From Pseudomonadota bacterium (GTDB lineage Bacteria > Bdellovibrionota_C > UBA2361 > SZUA-149): a stretch of DNA of 64,000 nt. The notes beneath the pieces were generated by a model that was not told where the DNA came from, searched no databases, and saw nothing but the letters and a program-made list of their open reading frames with translations. Below, in pieces: positions 46,154 to 53,152 of this stretch (the first letter of the stretch is position 1; each line of letters opens with the position of its first letter). The translations under genes and the position numbers were made by a program. The stretch spans positions 1 through 64,000 of the forward strand of contig JAKPSH010000221.1 in assembly GCA_029555385.1 (NCBI GenBank). Direction: 5' to 3'.

Positions 46154-46519
46154 ATGGTTTCGATATACGAGGTCCTGGGCACTAAAGAATTCTCGACTCC
46201 AAAACTATTGGTACCAGAACGCGAATTGCTTGTCGCCACGCTGGACCGGGCAGTGCTTGATTATTACGGCACGGATGAAGAGACTTGTGGAGAAGCCACA
46301 GATTGGCTGTTCGGCGATTCGGATCCGTCTGAGCCTTTTTCTTTTTTATGGATTTGCGATCATCTCGGCATCGAACCGACGCGACTCAGGAATCGCGTGC
46401 GCTCGTTAGCAATCCCACGCAACGTTTCACAGGCTCACCGCTGGCTGCGCACAAAAGTGCAGAGCAAAGACGGCTTGCTTGAAAGAAACGCCAGTTATGA
46501 TCGAAGATACGCCGCGTAA
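46154..46519 (+). CDS. conserved-looking hypothetical protein
   Basis: 121 residues with a strong ribosome site (AGAGGGGAAT) before the ATG. The pattern PERELLVATLDRAVLDYYG, then WLFGDSD, FSFLWICDHLGIEPTRLR and RNRVRSLA suggests an alpha-helical protein with a possible DNA-binding helix pair at about 75-95. I have no function for it. It ends 2 bases from the convergent FrhB-like gene. Confidence 0.75.
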   Translation: MVSIYEVLGTKEFSTPKLLVPERELLVATLDRAVLDYYGTDEETCGEATDWLFGDSDPSEPFSFLWICDHLGIEPTRLRNRVRSLAIPRNVSQAHRWLRTKVQSKDGLLERNASYDRRYAA

Positions 46520-46521
46520 TA

Positions 46522-47847
46522 CTATCCGCGGTACTTGATTTTTTTTCGCCATACCCGGAGCCAAATCAGCGGCAGCGACCAGCGCGACACAAGGAAGCTC
46601 ATGGCCAGTAGCCGCAAGGTTTTGATTCGTCCCAGTCGGTAAACAAGGGTCGCCATGCGCTCAGCGAGGAAATCCTGAAAAACCGGAGCCCGCTCAAGTT
46701 TCCGATCATATTTCGGCACGGCTACACCGGCCCGGGATAGACGCTGAATGCGAAGCGGTGCAGATATGCTCTTACGCCGCGTATGCGCCCGATGCGTTTG
46801 ATAGTGCGGATTTTTGGTTACGTCCTCAGCGCACAGACTCTTGCGGGTGATCGCACGGCGCACAGCCTCTTTCCCCCTCTCCGTTCGAGCCAGAATCCGG
46901 GAATGGGCGCGATAAACGTAATCGCCGCGAGAGTCTCTGGTCCAGACATCTCCGATCGCAATATCAGCAAAATGCGCGGACCCGTCAATGCAGGTCATGC
47001 AGCGGATAGGATTGTAAAGATGTGCAAAATAGTTGTATGCACCTTCCTTATAATCGGAGAGATGCAAATCGACCATGCTGTCGTCCCTCTTTACTGCGCG
47101 CATCTTTCCGGGCCAACTCCCGCCGCGAAACTGAAATCCCTTGATCTCCTCTTTGGCAATTTTCTTGCGCGAAAGGATATCCGGTATAAAATCCACCTCT
47201 AATGCACCGCCGCAAAAGAGCCCGATAATCACGGCAATCTTCTCCTTGAAAACCGGCTCTAATTCCATCATCAAGCGCAAACCGTGAATTTGACAAGGAA
47301 GTCCCACGTAGGCGAAACGGCCTGTCATGTTACGAATTTGCCCCAGGACTGCGTTATGCGGCACTACCGTGTATTTCGATCCCTGGCTCGACAAAAGGTC
47401 TTCGTAGGTGCGCGCAACAAACCCTTCGCCACGCCAAGGTTCGTCGGGCTTCATTCTTGCAACAAGACAGCCTGCGACATCGCCATGACGCAGCAAATCC
47501 CAAGCCAACGCGCTGGCCACACCACCTCCCGAACCCATTTCGCGTATTCTTTGATCCGCCGCGTAACCAACATAGGTCTCAACAACACGTCCGTCGAAAG
47601 ACGAATTATCCTGGCCGGAACCAAAACATATCCGTGTCTGCTGCTGGAATGATACTTCACCCCCGGGACAAGCCCTGCGGCATAATTCGCACTCGATGCA
47701 TTTGTCGGAGTCGAGGACCGGAAATTCATCCGGGCCAACGCTGATGGCTTCGACCGGGCAAATGCCAACGCATGTGCCACAGCGGGTACATAAATCGCGA
47801 TTACTAAACGCTATACTCAGTATCGCTGGATCTATAGTTTTGCCCAT
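46522..47847 (-). CDS. coenzyme F420 hydrogenase/dehydrogenase beta-subunit (FrhB) family protein
   Basis: 441 residues. Two 4Fe-4S ferredoxin motifs lie at the start (CTRCGTCVGICP and CIECELCRRACP), followed by the FrhB N and C domains: MGSGGGVASALAWDLL, LPCQIHGLR, GLFCGGALE and CMTCIDGSAHFADIAIGDVW. Members transfer electrons via flavin and Fe-S clusters, sometimes in polysaccharide (pyruvyl) or F420 contexts. The true substrate is unknown. It follows the Crp/Fnr gene by 44 bases on the same strand, suggesting redox- or nutrient-linked control. Confidence 0.87.
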   Translation of the reverse strand: MGKTIDPAILSIAFSNRDLCTRCGTCVGICPVEAISVGPDEFPVLDSDKCIECELCRRACPGGEVSFQQQTRICFGSGQDNSSFDGRVVETYVGYAADQRIREMGSGGGVASALAWDLLRHGDVAGCLVARMKPDEPWRGEGFVARTYEDLLSSQGSKYTVVPHNAVLGQIRNMTGRFAYVGLPCQIHGLRLMMELEPVFKEKIAVIIGLFCGGALEVDFIPDILSRKKIAKEEIKGFQFRGGSWPGKMRAVKRDDSMVDLHLSDYKEGAYNYFAHLYNPIRCMTCIDGSAHFADIAIGDVWTRDSRGDYVYRAHSRILARTERGKEAVRRAITRKSLCAEDVTKNPHYQTHRAHTRRKSISAPLRIQRLSRAGVAVPKYDRKLERAPVFQDFLAERMATLVYRLGRIKTLRLLAMSFLVSRWSLPLIWLRVWRKKIKYRG

Positions 47848-47891
47848 TTACGGTTCTAACGGATCTGCGCAATCGTGCCGGGGTTGATATG

Positions 47892-48554
47892 TTATAGTGG
47901 CATTTTGCGAATCAGAATGGAATTCCCCTCGATTGTAATGCAGCCATCCTCCTCCAAACCTTTTAACGCGCGGGTCACCATTTCCCGGCTCGTCCCCGCC
48001 ATATTAGCCAATTCCTGATGTGTCGGCCGGTCCACGACACGATAACTTTCTGCGTCTCCAACACGCTCAACGGCAGCCAATGAACGAAGTGTGCGTGCTA
48101 CGCGCCGGTAAACATCATACAGAGCCAAATCACCAATCTTTGCCGTCGCTGCCCGAAGCCGCAAGGCAAGTTCCTTCATCATTGCCAGAGCAAGTCCGTT
48201 GTTCTCTGTCACATGCCGCCGAAAATCCTCTGCGCCAAGAACAAACAGGCGGCAGTCGGTAGTCGCGACGACATTAGCTGAACGGTCCTCACCGCTTAAC
48301 ACAGCCAGTTCACCAAAGAAATCCCCCTCCCCGAGATTAAAAAGTACTATTTCTTTGCCTTCATCAGACACCAAGGTAACTTTCGCGCGGCCCTCCACGA
48401 GAAACAACATGCTGGCTCCCGAGTCCTCCGCATAGACAATGTAACTCCCTTTCGGAGCCTTGCGCTCCCGCATTACCTCAATAAGCTTTTTCAGCTCAGC
48501 GCTATCGAGCTGGTTGAGCAAGGGGATTTGACGAAGTTCACTCTCTGAAATCAT
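47892..48554 (-). CDS. Crp/Fnr family transcriptional regulator
   Basis: 220 residues. The cyclic-nucleotide-binding fold (GEGDFFGELAVLSGEDRSANVVATTD) has RSA-type ligand residues, and the HTH is THQELANMAGTSREMVTRAL. No N-terminal Cys set is present, so it is not a canonical Fnr oxygen sensor; cAMP-type ligand binding is plausible. It heads a two-gene unit with the FrhB-like gene. Confidence 0.92.
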   Translation of the reverse strand: MISESELRQIPLLNQLDSAELKKLIEVMRERKAPKGSYIVYAEDSGASMLFLVEGRAKVTLVSDEGKEIVLFNLGEGDFFGELAVLSGEDRSANVVATTDCRLFVLGAEDFRRHVTENNGLALAMMKELALRLRAATAKIGDLALYDVYRRVARTLRSLAAVERVGDAESYRVVDRPTHQELANMAGTSREMVTRALKGLEEDGCITIEGNSILIRKMPL

Positions 48555-48697
48555 GGAACAATTCCTATCGGATCTTGGGAAAATTTATCTACGAGCCATT
48601 CCACTAATTCCAAAAACGCCGCGAATAGACTTTGCTTGCTGAAACATAGTTGAGTATATAAATACCTGTAGAATAAGAAAATATCCAGTTTCTTCGA

Positions 48698-49369
48698 ATG
48701 AAGTCGATAGTTGCAGCAATTCTTGGTGGAGTTTTTTTCAGCGGTGCAGTCTTTGCGTTCAGGAAGTTTAAATTGCGCCATAAGCTTGATGAGAACGTGG
48801 CGGCTTCCGCAGAAACCCTTAAAGCCGAAAATGCGAAATTCGGCTCGAAGATTGATCAGGTAATAGCAGCGCTCGGCCCTATGCTGCCGCTCGACGAGTA
48901 TTTAACTCAGGACAAAAAGGTTTCGGACCTTTCGATGCAGCTCAAGGAGGCCCAGGAAAGGCTTGGCAAACTTGACCGTCAAGTAGAAACAATGCAAGTC
49001 ACGGTTGAGGCGGAGGAAGCCGCCCACAATGCGCTCAAAAGAGGGCGTGAAGACGCTGTAATGCTGGTTGCTGAGGTCAAAGCGAATAAAGAACGCTTGA
49101 CGGAAGAAGTGAAGCATTTGGAGGATCAGCTTGCCACTTCCTTAGCCGAACTTCAGGTCTTGAACAGTGAAGTCGGGTTAACCGCGGAACAGCAGGAAGC
49201 GTTGGATCAGGTCGGCCAGACGCTCGAGAACGCAAGAACCCAGCTTAGGACGCTGGCCGATATCCATACTCAGGCCACTATGCGTTTTACCAGCCTTGAA
49301 ACCCAGTTTATGGAACTGGAAAAAGAGTTTACCAAGCTTGTGGAAAAAGAGCTGAGCGGCGGGCTCTAA
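48698..49369 (+). CDS. membrane-anchored coiled-coil protein, unknown
   Basis: 223 residues. One N-terminal hydrophobic segment (about 4-20) is followed by almost continuous heptads (about 65-220), rich in Glu, Lys, Gln and Leu. No family is recognised. It could be a structural or scaffold protein. The start has no clear ribosome site. It is divergent from the Crp/Fnr gene. Confidence 0.75.
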   Translation: MKSIVAAILGGVFFSGAVFAFRKFKLRHKLDENVAASAETLKAENAKFGSKIDQVIAALGPMLPLDEYLTQDKKVSDLSMQLKEAQERLGKLDRQVETMQVTVEAEEAAHNALKRGREDAVMLVAEVKANKERLTEEVKHLEDQLATSLAELQVLNSEVGLTAEQQEALDQVGQTLENARTQLRTLADIHTQATMRFTSLETQFMELEKEFTKLVEKELSGGL

Positions 49370-49488
49370 GCTTAAACTGGCTGCCGCAAAATATAGCCGC
49401 TCCTATTCTTTCCTAATTTAGTAAAACATGCTAAAGAACTAGTCGCTTCAGCGATTTCTTTAACAAAATACTGTTAAATCAATAACTT

Positions 49489-49761
49489 ATGCACAACGTG
49501 AGCCGGAATAAGATTTCGTCAAGTGAACTGGTCATCTTAAGGCATTTAGGGGACTCTAACGCTGCAAGAGATCGGCGGATAACCGAGATTACCGAAATCT
49601 CGGTTACGACCGGAATCAGAGATAATGACGAAGTATTGCGGGCGCTTTATACATTGGAAGGCAAGAACCTAGTTGAACCTGAGCCAAAAGGTGACTTTAC
49701 CAGCAATCGTTGGCAGATCACGGATGTAGGCTTACGCGCCTTGCAGCTTTTCAGCGCGTAG
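49489..49761 (+). CDS. small winged-helix-like protein, unknown
   Basis: 90 residues. SSELVILRHLG, RITEITEISVTTGI, EVLRALYTLEGKNLVEP and NRWQITDVGLRALQLF follow the order of a single winged-helix domain, including the ITDVGLRAL ending common in MarR/PadR-like folds. It is probably DNA-binding. No clear ribosome site is seen before 49489. Confidence 0.65.
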   Translation: MHNVSRNKISSSELVILRHLGDSNAARDRRITEITEISVTTGIRDNDEVLRALYTLEGKNLVEPEPKGDFTSNRWQITDVGLRALQLFSA

Positions 49762-49790
49762 AAAACATTCACAATTTGAAGCGCGGAGGA

Positions 49791-51146
49791 TCAAAGTCGA
49801 GCGCGAAGCTCCTTTACTAACTGCACGTTATCCGAGTGGCCGGTCATCACTGCACGGACGGCACCACGAATCGGCCTGCCGATCAGAAACATGTCGCCAA
49901 CGATATCGAGAATCTTGTGCCGCGCAAGTTCGTTGGCAAACCGCAGCTCGGTATTAATTACCCGATCCTCGCCGATGAGAATGAAATTGTCCAGGCGGCC
50001 TCCCGCGGCCAACCCGGCTCGCTGCAGCTTTTCAACATCACGCATGAATCCGAAGGTACGTGCCGGAGCAACTTGATCGCGAAAAGCCTCGGGGCCATCC
50101 ATCACAAATAAAGCATCCTGACGGCCAACAGGCGCAGGATAGAGCAGTTCGTACGAAACAGAAAAAACATCCGCCGGCTCAATCATCAGCGATTCCGTGT
50201 CCGATCCGCCGGAGGCAATACGAATCGGCTCGGGCACAGCTATTTCGAACCAATCTCCTCCCTGCTCTTCGATCCCCGTGGCTTCAATTACTTTACAGAA
50301 CTGAGCTGCGGAACCATCTAAAATCGGAACTTCCCCGTTACATTTCAAGAGAAGATTAGAGATGCGGTAAGCATGAAGTGCCGCCATTAAATGCTCAATG
50401 GTGGCCGCCGAAGCAGCGCCTGAACGAATTGTCGTCGCAAAGCCCGTTGATTCAACAAAATCAACGTGGACCGGAACGGTACTTGCGCCGCCCATTTGCA
50501 CAAAGTGGATGCCAGAGTCTTTCGGCAGCGGCTCTAAAACCAGTCCGCTCTTCATCCCTGAGTGCAGCCCTTGGCCATAAAGCACGACGCTCTCGCGCAG
50601 CGTGCGTTGACCCAGGTTGCGTCCTTTGAGTCCAGTCGAAAGAATACCGTCATGACGGAAAAGACGCCGGCGCGGCTCATCAAATCCGGTTTCAGGTTCG
50701 CCGTTTGCTTTGTTTCTCTTCGCCGTGCGGCGCCGCTCCAAAGCCATTGCCGCAGTAGAAACAATAGTATCAATAGTAAACGGCTTCTCGATCAAATCAA
50801 ATGCACCGCGCTTAATCGCCTCCAGGGCATTAGCGATCGTTGCATGCCCGGATATCATGATCACTTCCGTCTGCGGCGCCGCTTGCTTGATCTTAGCCAG
50901 CGTCTCAATACCGTCCCACCCGGGCATCCAAATATCCAGGAAAACAAGGTCAGGCTGGAACTCCGTGACCTTAGCCAGGGCCTCAAAACCGTCGCTTGCG
51001 CAAATTGTCTCAAAATTTTCGTCTTTCAGCACTCCAGCAAGGCTGCTGCAAATAGCGCTTTCATCATCGACGACAAGGACCAACGGCTTATCGGCCATTT
51101 TGCGCTGGACATTTGCTCTAGCCACTGCTGTTTCTCCGGCTGACAT
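49791..51146 (-). CDS. lpxC: LpxC deacetylase fused behind a two-component receiver domain
   Basis: 451 residues. Residues about 20-140 are a response-regulator receiver of NtrC type: Asp27/28, phosphoacceptor Asp71 (LDIWMPG), Ser99 and Lys121 (EKPF). After a linker, residues about 175-451 are complete LpxC: TLRESVVLYGQGLHSG, catalytic Glu251 and zinc His252 (TIEHLMAAL), His410 and Asp414 (RHKILDIVGD), and His437 (TGHSDN). LpxC deacetylates UDP-3-O-acyl-GlcNAc, the committed step of lipid A synthesis. The ATG at 51146 has AAGG at fair spacing, inside the end of purA. An in-frame ATG at 51098 would still include the receiver. Phosphorylation control is inferred. Confidence 0.93.
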   Translation of the reverse strand: MSAGETAVARANVQRKMADKPLVLVVDDESAICSSLAGVLKDENFETICASDGFEALAKVTEFQPDLVFLDIWMPGWDGIETLAKIKQAAPQTEVIMISGHATIANALEAIKRGAFDLIEKPFTIDTIVSTAAMALERRRTAKRNKANGEPETGFDEPRRRLFRHDGILSTGLKGRNLGQRTLRESVVLYGQGLHSGMKSGLVLEPLPKDSGIHFVQMGGASTVPVHVDFVESTGFATTIRSGAASAATIEHLMAALHAYRISNLLLKCNGEVPILDGSAAQFCKVIEATGIEEQGGDWFEIAVPEPIRIASGGSDTESLMIEPADVFSVSYELLYPAPVGRQDALFVMDGPEAFRDQVAPARTFGFMRDVEKLQRAGLAAGGRLDNFILIGEDRVINTELRFANELARHKILDIVGDMFLIGRPIRGAVRAVMTGHSDNVQLVKELRARL

Positions 51147-51149
51147 CCG

Positions 51150-52460
51150 CTAGACCTTGGCAAACGAGCGGATTCTTTCATCCATAATAATAGTCTGCTC
51201 CCGGTCTGGCCCGACAGAAAAACCACCAATACGGCACTGCACAGCATCCTCGATCCGCCGCAGGACTTCCTGAGCAGCTTTAGGCAGCTCGCCAAAAGAA
51301 CGAACGGCAGTAATATCCTCGTTCCAGCCGGGAAGTTCCTCGTACTTTACTTTTAGGCGCTCAATATCATCCGCGCACACCGGCAAATCTTGGAGCGGCG
51401 TGCCGTCTAGTTCGTAAGATACACCGAGCTTAACTTGGGAAAAACCACTTAGTACATCCAGCTTCGTTATGACCAGGGTATCAATTCCGTTTAAACGCGC
51501 CGCACGCCGCACAGCCATAACATCAAACCAGCCGCACCGCCGAGGTCTTCCCGTAACCGTACCGAACTCACGTCCGACCTCACGCATTCTGGCCCCTTCT
51601 TCAGTCAAGTCTTCGGTAGGAAATGGCCCGCTCCCAACGCGCGTCGCATAGGCTTTGCAAATGCCAACGACAAGGTTCGTAAGGCGGGGACCAAACCCGG
51701 CACTAACACAGGCGAACCCCGCAACAGTATGCGAAGAAGTAACATATGGATATGTCCCATGATTTATATCAAGCAGCGAACCCTGGGCCCCTTCAAACAT
51801 TACATATTCGTTACGGGCACAGGCTTCGTTTACCTCAAGGCTCACATTGGCCAAGTAAGGCTTAAGCCGCCCGGCTAACGCACACAGCTCGTCAAAAAGT
51901 TCCTTTGCGTCGAACTGGGTTTCGGAATTCAATACTGCCTTCAGGTACTTGTTCTTTAACTCGACATTGCGCGAAATCAGCGCCTCCAAATGTGAAGGAT
52001 TGAACAAGTCCGCTGCGCGCACGGCATAGCGTGAAACGCTGTCCTCGTATGCCGGTCCGATCCCTTTGCCGGTTGTCCCAATTTTTTTTGCGGCAAGTTG
52101 CGCTTCACGTTCGGCATCTATCGCCCGGTGATACGGCAGCACAAGCGTCACTTCACCGGCAATGCCGAAGCGCTGCGGCGTAACTTCTATGCCCACTTCG
52201 CCTAATGCATCAAACTCGGCAAAAAGCGCTTGCGGATCAACAACTACTCCCGCTGCAAGAAGGCATCTTGTAGCCGGCCTGAGAATACCCGACGGAATTA
52301 ACTTCAGGGCAGTCTTGCGTCCTTCAACAATTACTGTATGACCGGCGTTATTACCGCCTTGAAAACGGACAACTAACTTGGCTCTTTCGGTAAGAAAGTC
52401 AACAATTTTACCTTTCCCTTCATCTCCCCACTGCACACCAACCACGATCATAACTGGCAT
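51150..52460 (-). CDS. purA: adenylosuccinate synthetase
   Basis: 436 residues, near the usual length. Makes adenylosuccinate from IMP, aspartate and GTP. VVGVQWGDEGKGKIVD, GGNNAGHT, GTTGKGIGPAYEDS and FEGAQGSLLDINHGTYPYVTSS are diagnostic. lpxC begins 3 bases after its stop, so the two are translationally linked. A perfect 18-base palindrome lies about 45 bases upstream. Confidence 0.97.
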   Translation of the reverse strand: MPVMIVVGVQWGDEGKGKIVDFLTERAKLVVRFQGGNNAGHTVIVEGRKTALKLIPSGILRPATRCLLAAGVVVDPQALFAEFDALGEVGIEVTPQRFGIAGEVTLVLPYHRAIDAEREAQLAAKKIGTTGKGIGPAYEDSVSRYAVRAADLFNPSHLEALISRNVELKNKYLKAVLNSETQFDAKELFDELCALAGRLKPYLANVSLEVNEACARNEYVMFEGAQGSLLDINHGTYPYVTSSHTVAGFACVSAGFGPRLTNLVVGICKAYATRVGSGPFPTEDLTEEGARMREVGREFGTVTGRPRRCGWFDVMAVRRAARLNGIDTLVITKLDVLSGFSQVKLGVSYELDGTPLQDLPVCADDIERLKVKYEELPGWNEDITAVRSFGELPKAAQEVLRRIEDAVQCRIGGFSVGPDREQTIIMDERIRSFAKV

Positions 52461-52505
52461 AGCGCAAAACCCTTTGCGAAATGGTTAGTAAGGACAACAT
52501 TTGCA

Positions 52506-52523
52506 ATTGAGGATATCCTCAAT
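52506..52523. promoter_or_regulatory. perfect 18-base palindrome upstream of purA
   Basis: ATTGAGGATATCCTCAAT has complete two-fold symmetry. It lies 46 bases before the purA start in the 171-base gap after the ferredoxin gene. No T-run follows on either strand, so an operator for the purA-lpxC unit is more likely than a terminator. The binding protein is unknown. Confidence 0.5.
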
Positions 52524-52631
52524 CAAAACAGGCAGTAAACTTATGCCTCATAATCCCGAGGTAGGCAAGAGGGCGCTAACTCTTTCTTCTAAGCTCTGGG
52601 AATAACTCGATATGAGAAGGATTTACGCCAA

Positions 52632-52967
52632 CTAAGATTTTACAGTGACCCGCTTCTTGTCCAACTCCTCAGCGGACATTCCTTTAGTGACCTCCGCGTT
52701 AATCTGCACAAACTCAGCCCACTTCTCTGGCACATCGTCTTCTTCAAATATCGCGCTAACAGGACATTCCGGTTCGCAGGCACCACAATGAATGCATTCA
52801 TCGGGGTGTATAACAAGCATCCCGTAATCACCAGGCCTGCGAGGCTCAGCGCCGTATTTTTCGTTCAGTTTTGGGTCATCGTAGTCATAAAAGCAGTCCA
52901 CAGGACACACTTCGACACACGAGCGATCCTTTGACCCTATGCAAGGCTGGGCCACTACGTAAGTCAT
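52632..52967 (-). CDS. fdxA: FdxA-type ferredoxin (3Fe-4S/4Fe-4S)
   Basis: 111 residues from the ATG at 52967 ([11 protein letters not shown]), the family start, with GGGG upstream; an ATG at 52979 adds four residues. Cluster ligands are in [17 protein letters not shown] and [17 protein letters not shown]. The spacing of the first set fits the seven-iron type. The C-terminal extension ([14 protein letters not shown]) is typical. It is an electron carrier; the partner is unknown. Confidence 0.93.
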   Translation of the reverse strand: MTYVVAQPCIGSKDRSCVEVCPVDCFYDYDDPKLNEKYGAEPRRPGDYGMLVIHPDECIHCGACEPECPVSAIFEEDDVPEKWAEFVQINAEVTKGMSAEELDKKRVTVKS

Positions 52968-52992
52968 AAAGCACCCCACACAGCTTAAACAC

Positions 52993-53066
<74 letters not shown>

Positions 53067-53152
53067 ATCACCGACCAAAACACTAGCAAATGCGGCGAAT
53101 CGACGGCAATCCGGCTAATCACCGCCTCCGGGGTTTACCTTGCACTTGCGCG

